From assembly GCA_003427395.1 (NCBI GenBank), contig BFEA01000341.1, positions 102,953 to 154,338 on the forward strand: a stretch of DNA of 51,386 nt. The letters are read 5' to 3'. Under the pieces are notes generated by a model, which did no database searches, was not told the origin of the DNA, and worked only from the letters and a program-made list of their open reading frames with translations. Below, in pieces: positions 32,495 to 44,074 of the stretch. Each line of letters begins with the position of its first letter. Within the stretch, counting starts at the first letter, position 1. Source of the stretch: Chara braunii (lineage: Eukaryota > Streptophyta > Charophyceae > Charales > Characeae). The translations under genes were made by a program, and so were the position numbers.

Positions 32495-34088
32495 CCATGC
32501 TTACCCACCCCGCACCAAATCAGCATACCAACCATTTGGCGTAAACGATGGATTCTGTCACATGCACCGAACAAACAAGGTGTTTAATATCAAATGTAAA
32601 TACGAGCTAAACGAATAAAACTTGCTTCCCCTAAAATATGGGTCGTATTTCGTTTTCTTTTATTAACCAACTGTAGGATCCGATTATCGGTTTTAAGGCG
32701 TCAAATAGCTGGTAGGTTTGACAAGAGGGGTCGACCCCCTTGATGGCTACAGAGGGGACCGAAGAAGTACCCCGGCTATGTGTGTGTTTTGCTTGAAGAG
32801 GAAGCCCTAACGCCTAAACAGGCACAACAAACATAACAATACAGCACGCCCATTATAACGATGCAGATCTATGTGGTATGGTTTATATGCAGATTCGAAA
32901 CCGATTCACCTTGGGTTGTCGCATTAAATAACCTCAAGACCCCGATATTTCTCAAAAAAAGTTTTTTTTTTTTAAGAGCATGTGATACCCAAGTTAAAAT
33001 AGCCATATGGGTGGTATGCTTATCGGCAGTGATTGACATTACGAAGGAGTCTCAAGATAATCACGAAGTTATATTGCATGTGCAAAATAGTGATTCGAGA
33101 CGTATCAGGGTAACTGCCATACGCTAAGTCAGACATGCTTTCCATATATCAAGCAATTACACCAAATTAGGAACAAATATAATTCACATCATTACTCTTA
33201 TTTTCACATATCCACAACTCTTACACCAGAGCAAAGCAATTCTTGTAATTTTAATACGAGGAGGTATGAATAAGACAGATAATGGAGGCGCGTAGTCTAG
33301 ATCAATTTTTTCAGGCATGATTCGAATGAGAACCTATTCATTTAAAAAAAAAACGATTAGCTTGAACACATGACGTGAAAGGCCTTACAAATGATTTTTT
33401 TTGTTGAAAAAAACGATTGTCATCACCAGTACTCTGCGCAATCCTCAGAGTTTACTCAATTACTTGCTACAATATGTGGTCAAATAGACAAAACAAAACG
33501 ATTGCAGTGAAAAAATTACTAAGATCTCTTATGCGAATATGACTGCTACCATCAAAAGCAGACCTCTTACGTTCACTCTTAGTGGCGTATAGTATTCTCA
33601 TCGATTGCATACGTTCGCCTTGATCACATGCCATGATTAATCTGACCTCCATTCCAAAATTCATCTAGCATTGCCCAAATCAATTGAGTTTGCCATGGTG
33701 AAAGAAAACATGGTAAATCCTAACTACCCCACTAAAACAATCATTGAAAATTTTCAAAAAAAAAATTAGGAGGGATAGTGGATTGAATATATCAACAGTG
33801 CCTAGTGATTTGGGACACCTCAGAACCGTACTAATCCGTCCATTGGAAATCACTTTACTCCTGCCCCCGATGTCGTCGTTCCAATATTGCACGAAGAAGA
33901 TCTTTAGAGACTTTACCAAAACTACAATACACTTATTGCCATTTGTCATCCATGATCTACATCACCCTCCCAAATCATATTCCCATACCGAGCCATTCCA
34001 CGCCCATTAGCTCTCATGCACCCCAACTGTGCCATTAATACTCCAAACGTACTCCATTCACTCATTCCGACGAATTTAATCAAGTCGA

Positions 34089-34358
34089 TCACTTATGCGA
34101 CGGGTGGTAGTAGACGAGGAGGAAAGTGGAGGACCTAGCCTTCCAATATGTGAGCCGAGCCCCAATCACCACTATTAGGGATAGCCAAGAGCCACTAAGA
34201 AACACCAGCCAGATCTCATTCCCCCTCAAACAACCCCCTCCTCTTGTAAACCAAAACATCGAGTATTCAAGCATAACAGCTATCATCGTGGCCATGGAAA
34301 AGGCCCCTGCAGCAATCAAAAGGACAAAAGTCATCACCAAAAAGAAAAAACTTTCCAT
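34089..34358 (-). pseudogene. C-terminal membrane segments in R2
   Basis: 89 codons with two hydrophobic segments, FFFLVMTFVLLIAAGAFSMA and IWLVFLSGSWLSLIVVIG. In R1 the same stretch (27024-27300) is broken by stops. It probably continues the protein at 34363-34974. Confidence 0.45.
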
Positions 34359-34362
34359 CCTC

Positions 34363-34974
34363 CTATTCCTTTCGGCAGAATTTGGGTTGTGCGCCCCTTC
34401 CTGAAGAGCTATTGCCTACGAAGCAGAATTCACAGTCCAGCATGCGTACAACGGAAAATTTCATAGCCACAAAGAAAGCGAGAAGCGCAAAAATATGGGG
34501 AAGATAGCGATAATGGCCACGGAGATGTATGTCGTATCCATCTGGAATGTTATTCTCCTGAAGTCGTGCACATATCATGATTAGCAAGAATGCACTAAAT
34601 CCTACATCATAACTCACACACAAAAACAGTAACGAACATAGCAACACATGTAGAAAGATACGGTTAGGTAGCATCATACCCCGAATATATCAGTAAAAAT
34701 TTACAAAAGGAAGTCCCAATTCAATTATACAACCCCATAGTGCCGACGAAACATTAGGGTAGTAGCAGGAAATCCCAAAAGTTTTTTCACCAACTCTTGC
34801 TATGGTTGGCTCATTAGGGGATATAATACCTTTAGTTATCGTGTCGAAAGGGACACAACCTTCACTTCTAAGAACAAGGTATAAGACAGGGTTAGGGGAA
34901 GGGAAAGGGAACATATACAATATATTTACCACCCTCGATGATGTCGCTGCATCCCCCATGTCCGCGTTCGTCAA
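34363..34974 (-). pseudogene. Membrane protein remnant in R2, split by a stop
   Basis: Counterpart of 27333-27914. The frame breaks at 34687 (FVNFY, stop, YIRG), and the start region has diverged. The second half (34677-34363) retains RIFLHVLLCSLLFLCVS and a second hydrophobic run FALLAFFVAMKFSVVR. Confidence 0.5.
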
Positions 34975-35666
34975 CCTCGAAGAAGAAAACGAGTAGTCCG
35001 CCAGTTGTCCTTTACAAAAATCAGCAAGGAGGGAATGAGATTTGGAACTCTTACGATGTTAGACAGGATTACGAAAAGAGGGGGAAGGCGTATAATTCAT
35101 GAAGCAGACGGAGTAACAGACCACTGGAGAACCGTAATCTAGAAGGCGACAGCGATGCAGACTACCCGCACCCACAGGCATCAATGCAGCGCTGGTTCGT
35201 GGACGTTGGCCTCAGAGCATCGCTATGCACCAAGGCACCACGACCGGGGCTTCACCAAAACACGAGGATGGACTGTTTGCTATTCTCGTCTTACATATCA
35301 GCGAGCGTGTCATTCGTCCGAACGACCAGAGCGCAAAACAAAAAACATGGGGGGTATTCGAGTATCAGCTGAAGAGGGAGGTTAGGGTGGGTACATTGCG
35401 GAGTAAAAATCATCACTGGACAGGCTAGCGCCGCCGGTTGGTTTTACACCTATCCTTCGTATGGGTACCAAAGGGAAGGTAAATCTTTCCATTTCCCATT
35501 GTAAACATTAAGGAAAACTTCTTTTTTATTTTTCCTTTTCGACAAAAGGCTATTATATGTACCCACCCCCTTTTTGGGGGGGTTACACATGCACCAAAAT
35601 AATTTTTACATAACTAGTCTGGAAAAAAATAATACTAATTATATTATTATTCTTTTTTATGTGAAA

Positions 35667-35720
<54 letters not shown>

Positions 35721-35722
<2 letters not shown>

Positions 35723-35755
35723 TCACAAACAGAACTGCCCGGTAAACCGTAGGCA
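35721..35755 (-). mobile_element. Truncated hammerhead-element copy at gap edge
   Basis: Reverse complement of 22980-23013 with one mismatch, against a long (TA)n tract (35672-35720). The hammerhead itself, if present, would lie in the gap. Confidence 0.75.
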
Positions 35756-36734
35756 NNNNNNNNNNNNNNNNNNNNNNNNNNNNNNNNNNNNNNNNNNNNN
35801 NNNNNNNNNNNNNNNNNNNNNNNNNNNNNNNNNNNNNNNNNNNNNNNNNNNNNNNNNNNNNNNNNNNNNNNNNNNNNNNNNNNNNNNNNNNNNNNNNNNN
35901 NNNNNNNNNNNNNNNNNNNNNNNNNNNNNNNNNNNNNNNNNNNNNNNNNNNNNNNNNNNNNNNNNNNNNNNNNNNNNNNNNNNNNNNNNNNNNNNNNNNN
36001 NNNNNNNNNNNNNNNNNNNNNNNNNNNNNNNNNNNNNNNNNNNNNNNNNNNNNNNNNNNNNNNNNNNNNNNNNNNNNNNNNNNNNNNNNNNNNNNNNNNN
36101 NNNNNNNNNNNNNNNNNNNNNNNNNNNNNNNNNNNNNNNNNNNNNNNNNNNNNNNNNNNNNNNNNNNNNNNNNNNNNNNNNNNNNNNNNNNNNNNNNNNN
36201 NNNNNNNNNNNNNNNNNNNNNNNNNNNNNNNNNNNNNNNNNNNNNNNNNNNNNNNNNNNNNNNNNNNNNNNNNNNNNNNNNNNNNNNNNNNNNNNNNNNN
36301 NNNNNNNNNNNNNNNNNNNNNNNNNNNNNNNNNNNNNNNNNNNNNNNNNNNNNNNNNNNNNNNNNNNNNNNNNNNNNNNNNNNNNNNNNNNNNNNNNNNN
36401 NNNNNNNNNNNNNNNNNNNNNNNNNNNNNNNNNNNNNNNNNNNNNNNNNNNNNNNNNNNNNNNNNNNNNNNNNNNNNNNNNNNNNNNNNNNNNNNNNNNN
36501 NNNNNNNNNNNNNNNNNNNNNNNNNNNNNNNNNNNNNNNNNNNNNNNNNNNNNNNNNNNNNNNNNNNNNNNNNNNNNNNNNNNNNNNNNNNNNNNNNNNN
36601 NNNNNNNNNNNNNNNNNNNNNNNNNNNNNNNNNNNNNNNNNNNNNNNNNNNNNNNNNNNNNNNNNNNNNNNNNNNNNNNNNNNNNNNNNNNNNNNNNNNN
36701 NNNNNNNNNNNNNNNNNNNNNNNNNNNNNNNNNN
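35756..36734. other. Assembly gap (979 N)
   Basis: Undetermined bases. The left edge is a repeat element after (TA)n and the right edge is a ~31-base A-run. Confidence 1.
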
Positions 36735-36767
<33 letters not shown>

Positions 36768-38228
36768 GTTCGTGTTCGCCAGAATATCCTGCCGCTAACG
36801 CGAACGGCGTGCTACGCAGGTCTGTGGTATGTTCTTTGTTTTTTTCCCAAGGATCCATGGATCAGATATTAAATTGATAAGAACAGATATGTTCTTGGGT
36901 AAGGCAGCGAAGCTGAGGATTGAACCGTCAACCTTAGCCTTGCCAAGGCTATACTCCAATGAAACAAAATAGTATACGGAAATCTTTTTTCAACGTGCGG
37001 TGTTTTTTCCGTAATAACTTGATAACCGTTTTTCGTATTTTTCTCAGCTTCATTTTTTTTTGCATCCAAACTAAATCTGTGTATTTCTCAATACCAAGGG
37101 ATCCACCTAGTGGATTATTTTGGGCCGTCGGTTATTATTTTCCAAGTTACGTACTGTGAGGAGTGTGTCCTCATGGGGCCCTAGCCAACATGCACATGTT
37201 CTAGACTGTGGTCCCCCAGCAAGCCTCGTGCCCGCCCTAAGTGAAGGTGGGCCTGAATATCCATGAGAGACCCTTATCTCATCATTTTTCAATGTGGGTA
37301 TCAGACAATAGCCGCACGCCAGTTGGTTAAAGTGCAACCTGGGCCTCTCCCTGGGCTCTTTCCAAAAGCAGCAGCTGCGTCAACCAGTTGAGCCCAGGAC
37401 GCAGGTGGTTGCGCCCTGGGCACACACAATATGAGGCCGACACATCACGAAGTGGCCGCGGGCAAATGAGAATGCAGCATTGTCGTCACACCTACCCCGC
37501 GGGCTAATGCAAACGCGGCAAACACTTAGAGCCTGGGGGCATCAAGAAAGTGTCCAACTGAAGAGGGCCTAGGCCCTTAACTGTAAGCATGGGCCTAGGC
37601 TGGAAACCTCCTTGGCCAGGCCCAGGCAGCCCAGCAGGGCAGCAACTCCCATGTAGGGAGAAGGCCGGCCAGAGGCTGACATTCTGGTCGCTGCAGGCCA
37701 TGCGGACACATTGTTGCATCACTGTGCAAGTGTCGCATGCGGGCGCTATGAGGTGAACTGGGGCGCTGCAGGGCAACGGGGTGCCTAGCGGCCATAGCCA
37801 GGCTTCAGGGGCACGGGCAGTTGATGGTCGATGGTGGTTTTCAGGGAGTAGGCGCATGAGTGGGTGGACAAGGTCTGATGAGGGGAGAAGAGAGAACGTA
37901 CCTGGTGTATTTGGGAGGTCGGCATTGATGTTGACATCATGTACATTGTTCTTCGATGGCGAAGTGATCCTGTTGCACGAATGTAGATAGGATAGATAGG
38001 CTGAGCAGAGTAGGCTAGGCGCTGGGCTCCATATAGTAAGAGCAACATTGGATACTGCGTTGGTGTGGCCTGAGGGCTTGGATATTGGCTCATGAGTTCA
38101 CTGTACCGCTCTTATGTGGATGTAATCTTGGTGCATTTATGCTCTCTGCTTGGTACATGACTATCAGGACTTCTGCGTGATTTTGCAACTTGGTCTGTCT
38201 ATCGCTGTCCCTCATGTTCCTTGCAATT
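36735..38228. other. Poly-A, then LTR-like sequence
   Basis: A-run 36735-36765, then a ccgttcg...cgcgaacgg block akin to 24885-24955. 37450-38225 lies immediately upstream of a primer-binding site and ends ttgca, so its right part is probably an LTR. The left boundary is not resolved. No host gene recognised. Confidence 0.45.
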
Positions 38229-38239
38229 TGGTATCAGAG
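38229..38239 (+). other. Primer-binding site TGGTATCAGAG
   Basis: Exact first eleven bases of the initiator tRNA-Met site, three bases after an LTR-like CA end (38224-38225). It marks the start of the internal part of a third, plus-strand LTR element. Confidence 0.75.
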
Positions 38240-40152
38240 TTGGGTCGAGATTTGCCATTACCTGGCGCTTGCGACATTGTTACTTGGTGCGCTGACGATG
38301 CTTCTTCTCGGTGAGGATACTTTGGCGCTGGCATAATTAGCCACTCCTGGATAGAGGGGAGTTGGCCAAAAGGCTGGCACAATGTGGGAGTTGTGGCAAC
38401 CGCGGATGTATGTGTGATGATGAGAGCGTGTTGATGTGGCATTTTGACTGAGGTGGCATCGCATTGCATTGTGGGTGGTACGGAGGCTATGACCGGTCAT
38501 CGAAATGCACATCGGCTCAATTGGTGAGAAATTTGTGGTTGGGGGCAACTATCTCTAGGTACGTTATTCCCTTACATTATCTTCCCTCTCAATCTCTTCT
38601 TACTGTGAGGAAGTGAGTCCAACTTGAGTGTCCTCTTTTGAGTAAGGAGTCATGAGCGCTCTACCTTGAGAGACAACATTCTTCCCGGTGGCGCATCTGG
38701 CAGGAGAGGGCGGTGCCTCTGAAGGGTCCTGGTCGAAGCATGGGTTACGGTCACCATGCAACCAATGGGAGTAGCACACGCAGGCCATGCTGCTTTGTCC
38801 CTTGAAGCTCTTTGCTGCGCCAATAGAGGAAACGTTGACTGACCAATCCTTTGCAGACGCTCACCAGACCGTTTTTAAATGTTTCTTGCGGGGATTTGAT
38901 CTGAATACTGGTTGTGATCGTTGTCCTGTCTGCGACGTTAAATAATTCCTGAGGACATTGGGGGTTGTCCTTAAACTGCCTCTTGATCAGCCAGATCAGT
39001 CAGACGTAAGGCCCCTTGCACACGAGGGTAAGTAAAGGGCAGTTCGGGTCATAAGCGAGTTCCTGGGCACAGGGGTGGGCCATTAATGCACACTCGATGC
39101 TCAAATACAGACAACTATTTTCATTGTGCATACATCTGCTCACGTGCTTTATTTTTATTTTGATAAGTTGGTGGACAAACTGCTAACACCTAACAAACAG
39201 CTTAGAATAGAGTTGCGGTGTTGTACCGTAGTCAGTTCTTATCCAAGTTGTTGTGCATGAAACTAATCAAAGTATGATTAGATCATGTGCTCAGTCTGTG
39301 TATATGTTATTGATACCGCTTGAACGGTAGCCTAGGTGACTTGCTGGATATTAATTTATTTTTAATTATTTTTCAACCCAGTCAGGTACACGTTGTGGTA
39401 GGCCCTAGTGAGGGCACTAGTGCAGACAGTGTCTGCTTAGCTGATGAGCGGTTCAGATAGTGATGAAGGTACAACTGACGACAGAAGGTAAACACGACAG
39501 GATACGAGAAGGATACCGGTAGTGTTTCAGGTTTTGCTACCAGGGGACGAGAGAAGGTTCAGGGCCGAGGTAAGGGTCCGACATTTAGAGACTGCTAGAG
39601 AAGCAACAGTAGTTGCGGAACAAGTGTTAACGGTAGCAGCAGCTAGCGCAGTACATCAACAACGACCTCTTCAGGTCAGCACACATTAGATATGCCGACC
39701 AGCTTGCAGTCCACGTCAAGTGGAATGGGATCACTGGCAAACAGTTCTTCTAGTCAGATGTTGGGCTCATAATATAACTCGCCATCTCCACGTATTAGGG
39801 AGGCCATCGAGCTCCAACAAGTGGAGTTGATCCGCTTACAGTTAGAGAAGGGACTTAGAGAAGCTACTGAAAGAGAATAGATATTAGAATTAGGAAAGTC
39901 TGACTAGAGAGTAGGAGGGCAGATAAAGCTGATGTAGAAGGGTTAGATGGCGTTATCCTTGATGACACAGGTAGAATCCTCGAGGCAGGTCTACTGTTCA
40001 TGCATGCTTACATGGACAGCAAACTAAATGTTATCCAGGATACCCTTGACCAGATACTGAGTGTCATGCAGGGGATGGGAAGGGCTTTCACATCTCCAAT
40101 AGGCGGGCCTGGTTTCTGGCCTCCAACTTTTCTATGAGCGATCTCTTCACCA
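38240..40152 (+). other. Leader and decayed 5' part of the third LTR element
   Basis: No intact frame. The stretch lies between the primer site and recognisable gag. A Ser/Thr/Gln-rich reading appears from about 39680 but is full of stops. 38980-39400 shows no recognisable feature. Confidence 0.4.
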
Positions 40153-41011
40153 GTGATGACAATTCCCACTACATCTCAGTTTAGCGATTCACCAAGCGGT
40201 GCATCAGCAGCAGCATTGCGGACTGCTGCTTCTTCATCTTCAGGTCCAACGGCAGGAGCTACACTGCAGTCGGTATCATCAGTGGGACAACAACATCCTT
40301 GGTACCCCAAGACTCTGCTGAAACCACCCTCGACCTTCTCAAGTGATAAGATGGATGAGGCGCTCGACACTTGGTTGAGAACGGTGCCAGTGTAGGTGAG
40401 GGCAAAGAGGATGTTGTTAGAGGAAAAGGTGATCACTGCCGCCTTATATCTTGAGGGATCAGCAACGCGATGGCTAGATGGATTGGTACCCTCAACGGGG
40501 TTCAAGAGGCGCATGAACGATTGGGATAAAACCGATACTTTATAAAGCTTTATGGAGTTGGTATAGACGCGATGGCACAACCCTCAATAGGCCCAACAGC
40601 GACTGATGCATTGACCCGGCTAATACTGAAAAGAACAAACCCACGCGATAACTTACCTCTCTTGTGGAGCAGCTCATTGTTGTCTCCGGTGTATGCTACG
40701 ATCCGCATGTCTTGATGACCATGTTCTCAAGATGTTTTCTCAAAGACGTCAATAACTTGTTGGTCGGCGAAGTCAACATCGAACATCATACTCTGGATTC
40801 CTTTAGCAAGAAGGCTCTATACTTAGAGGTTAGGCTAGGAAGAGTCCAACAACCCTTTATGGATGGAAGAAAGAAGAAGAGTCCGCAAGAGTGGAAAAGG
40901 GAAGGTGGTCGATTGATGATGGTTGATTCCGATGGGAAAATAATAGAAAACTTCCTCAACAATATAAAGACCATGATGGATCAACATGTAATTTTACTCG
41001 TGTTTACCTGA
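40153..41011 (+). pseudogene. gag remnant of the third LTR element
   Basis: The reading begins with a Ser/Ala-rich head (SSGPTAGATLQS), then KPPSTFSSDKMDEALDTWLR, the start of a Gypsy capsid domain. It continues past a stop through LLEEKVITAAAYLEGSATRW (capsid core, the usual A...L.G.A..W pattern). The last part (40664-41011) has YDPHVLMTMFSRCFLKDVNN and FSKKALYLE, the capsid C-terminal helices. Several stops and shifts separate these parts. No pol follows; a TTC repeat begins at 41216. Confidence 0.65.
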
Positions 41012-41215
41012 CACTCGTCACAACCAAATTATGAGCAATATAAGTGTAGATGCTAACGATAATAGTAATAATGATAACAATAAATAATACACAAATAAGT
41101 GAAATATTTACAAGCTATTTTTCAAGTTTGATACAGTTAGCGGGGGAGGGGGTATCTACCCGTTCAAGGGGAACAACTGCACAACTTCGACCTTCCTCTG
41201 CTTGTTTTTTTCTCT

Positions 41216-41310
41216 TCCTCTTTTTCTTCTTCTTCTTCTCCTCATTCTTCTTCTTCTTCTTCTTCTTCTTCTTCTTCTTCTTCTTTTCTTCTTCTTCTTC
41301 TTCTTCTTCT
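41216..41310. repeat. (TTC)n trinucleotide repeat
   Basis: Long TTC run with few interruptions. The Phe, Ser and Leu open frames across it are artefacts of the repeat. Confidence 0.95.
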
Positions 41311-42886
41311 ATTCCCTTGTCCACCTCTTTCCCTGCGGTGTTTTTCTTCCCCTCTTTGTTGTTGCCAAGTTCCTGCACAATCGCTCCCTTCCTCCCGATT
41401 TATTTCTTCTCCTTCCAGTGTTCACTATCATCTATCCGCACGTCTTCTCAGGCCACACGCTAACCTCACATCTCCTTTCCTCGATCTGTCAGTGCGAATA
41501 CTCTTACAAGGGTATCCGCCCTGGTGTTTGCAAGCGATAGAAAAAAAATTTTGATTTAAAAATTGGGTAAGAAGTTGTCACGCGAGCTTGCGACTTGTTT
41601 TCTTTTGTGACCCACTCTGTGTTCAGAGGAAAAATAGGGAGTACGTGGGCGCCCAACTTTGAGGCGTGTATGATTATTTTATTGATATTACAAGTAGGCT
41701 AGTTTTCTATGTTTGATTAAGTCAAGACGAAGTGAATTTTTTATTGGTTGGTACATTTGACTATGATGCGCGTGTGCGTGTGCGGAGGTCGGTTTTGACG
41801 GCGGTGCGACTTTTGTGTGGTGAATGGAGTGAGCAGTGGAGTAAAAACATGAATTGGGTCTCCGTGCGCAGCAAATGCGGGAGCTTGGCGGACGTGGATG
41901 CGACCGATAGGCGGAGGTGTGGCCTTGGAGAGTTTCAGTAGGCCCACGCGCCTCACGACACCCATTTATATAGGTGTGCGCTAGCGCTAAACCTGGTTTT
42001 GGGCATAACACTATTGGTGACAATGTTAGATTTTCATGCAGCAGATTCAAGGATCGAGATCAGCAGGCAACGACGTGGCAACGACGGAGCATCTTGAAGG
42101 GACCGAGGTGTTGAGGGTTCGGCGGGGCTATCCCCCTTGGTTTTGTAGTTGGTCCCTACCATGGGCTCAATTGACGAGACCGAGGAAGCTGTCAACGGTT
42201 CTTCCCCTCTGCTAAGTATCGTTTCCTCTTTCCATAGTTTCATTTTATCGTTTTTTAAATAAAACCGCCGATCTCACGACGCGGTGTTTGCTTTGTTTTG
42301 CACTGTACGTCGCTGAGCTTTGGTTGTACGGTGAGGTGACTAAGTAAGTTTGGCGTTGTGTACTATCACGATGCCTTGCACTACGCCTTGCTGCGAGTCA
42401 TAGTGAGTTTTGTTAAAGTTGTTGTCATTTTTGCTTACATTTCAACTAGAGCACAAAATGTGTGCTTTATTTGAACACAACTCTTATAGGCTGCGTTGCA
42501 GCGGTTGGTCAGAGGGAACGATTTGCGACGTAAAAGTGGTGATCAAGCTATGCAAGGGGGCTGCTGTCGCAACTTTGAGGTTGTCAGGGGGTTGTCTTAT
42601 TCTGCGTTTAGTCGTTGTTTGTAAATCTCCATCGCATTATTGGCTGCCATTATAGTGCCCTAAGGCGGTATGAGGTTTCAGGACCCTCTGACGCGAGTCT
42701 GAGTGCACCTTTGTTGTATCTGAGAGACTCGATGATTCTTTTTCTGCCTTTTTTACTCTCCGTCTAGTCTAGAAAGTTTCGAGAGGAAGGTGGTAGGCAG
42801 GCTTGGAAACTTGAACCCGTAATCCGCGCCAAGGCCTCTATGGGAGGTTCACCCCACTGATTGCGGGAGCCCTACCGGAACCTAGG
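41311..42886. other. Unassigned region, no gene recognised
   Basis: Contains a stretch (41570-42010) with LTR-like features but without a confident primer site. The frames found are short and unlike known proteins. Confidence 0.35.
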
Positions 42887-42980
42887 CGAGGTTCTGGACG
42901 CAGGAAACTGTCAGGTATACCTCCTTCACTAGACGAGGTTCTGGAGGCAAGGAACTATCAGATATATATCCTCTATTTAG
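42887..42980. repeat. Two-copy 47-bp tandem repeat
   Basis: cgaggttctgga.gca.gaa and ctatcag/ctgtcag.tata.c occur at 42887-42933 and again from 42934. Confidence 0.8.
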
Positions 42981-43208
42981 TGTGAACCCACTATAGTCTT
43001 ATTAACTACATTTTTTTAATTTGTATGAAAGGTTTGCATGTGTTCTCTTACAATTACTGATTTCTTTTCATAATTTAATCAGATTGACTAAGGGAATGCA
43101 TATGTGAATTTCAGTTTCATTTTGTTTTGATTGAAATCAGACGAAAAGATGAATTGGGGGAAGGTGGGAAGAAGATGGTTTTGCATGGGCTTGACCGAGT
43201 CAATCAAA

Positions 43209-43955
43209 GGTTGGGCATTGTTTTTAAGCATAATGACCAAGTGTTATGTTTTCTTGTTTGTTTTCTGAAGGACCAAACATTATTTATAAGCAGAATAGTC
43301 TGGTTGTTGTGTTTACTTTTGAGAGTTTGTTTGTCTGAGTTTTGGGGTCAAGAATTGTTTCTAAGTAGAATGTTTTGGTCTATCTGTTTTTTTTTTAGGT
43401 TTCTAACGGAGGTTGAGAAAAATTGTTCAACTTCATGCTTTTATGTGACTTTGAGATAGATCGAACATTGCTTCTAAGAATAATAATTTGGTCTTTTGTT
43501 TAATTATGAAGGACGATTTTTGTGAAAGGCTAAGCATTGTTTCTAAGTAGAGTGGTTTAGCCTGAAGCCACATACACACTAAAAGTACAAACGAGTATAT
43601 ATTGAAAATATCTACTTATATTTGTATATTAACAGACGGTTGGACATTGTGTTTAATCAAAATGGTTCAGCTTAAGCCATATCACTAAGAAGAGAAGAAA
43701 AGTCAATGGTATAATTGAAAATAAATTAGGCATACTGAACATTGTTTCTAAGCAGAACGACTCGGTCCCCTGCCCATATCAAAGTCGGAGAAATTCTTAA
43801 ATTTTGGATATTTAAACAGTTCAGGGAAGCTAGACGTTGTTTCAAAGAAGAATGATCTAGTTACATGCTAAAAAAAAAGATAAGTGGTTGTGCAACTTAT
43901 TTGTGTATAACCAAAGGCGTGTTAGGCATTGTTTTTAAGTAGAATGGTCTAGCGC
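43209..43955 (+). repeat. Array of nine hairpins with shared geometry
   Basis: Each copy has an outer stem, a 1x2 internal loop, a 4-bp inner stem CATT/AATG and a 12-base loop near gtttctaagcag. Inner-stem starts: 43216, 43278, 43353, 43466, 43535, 43645, 43740, 43835, 43927. The outer stems differ but pair, for example GGTCAA/TTGGTC, GGCTAA/TTAGCC, ACTGA/TCGGT, AGCTAG/CTAGTT and GTGTTAG/CTAGCGC (G-U pairs allowed). The spacing is 62-113 bp and the spacer sequences differ. Loop and inner stem are conserved while the outer stem covaries, which suggests selection on, or copying through, a folded form. Confidence 0.8.
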
Positions 43956-44074
43956 CATATCATATGTAAGATGGGTAAATAGTTAATTATTTGAAAGATC
44001 AATGAGTTATCTTATGTGAAAACAACTTAATTTTTTTTATGAGAGACTTACCTTGATTGCTTGTACTGCTTCTT

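Larger units (their letters stand above)
25041..35675 (-). mobile_element. Candidate Penelope-like composite element (R2-RT-R1)
   Basis: Minus-strand order: R2, then a 4.2-kb unit (32775-28608) with a Penelope-like reverse transcriptase, then R1. Penelope-like elements are known for terminal repeats that are direct copies of part of the element (pLTRs), for hammerhead ribozymes, and for keeping introns. All three have possible counterparts here: R1/R2, the hammerhead-element fragment against the outer end of R2, and intron-like splice signals in the coding region. An alternative is a host tandem duplication with an RT element inserted between the copies. Confidence 0.45.
32776..35675 (-). repeat. 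Direct repeat R2 (~2.9 kb)
   Basis: Partner of R1. It begins tatgtgtgtg / gcttgaagaggaagccc and ends in (TA)n at 35672-35720, where a truncated copy of the hammerhead-bearing element follows and the assembly then breaks. Carries its own decayed copy of the membrane-protein frame. Confidence 0.9.

Noticed and set aside
35574-36872. Long frames across the assembly gap
   Set aside because: They consist almost wholly of undetermined bases.
36899-36972. tRNA gene on the minus strand
   Set aside because: A 5-bp stem with loop TTGGCAA and a GGTTCAATCC B box are present, but the acceptor stem and D-arm do not form; at best a tRNA-derived remnant.
37310-37400. tRNA-like A box (gccagttggttaaagtgc)
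   Set aside because: No B box at tRNA distance.
41115-41540. Lys/Glu- or Phe/Leu-rich proteins
   Set aside because: Artefacts of the TTC trinucleotide repeat.
43209-43955. CRISPR array
   Set aside because: Repeats are short and degenerate, with covarying arms and irregular spacing in a eukaryotic genome; there are no cas genes.
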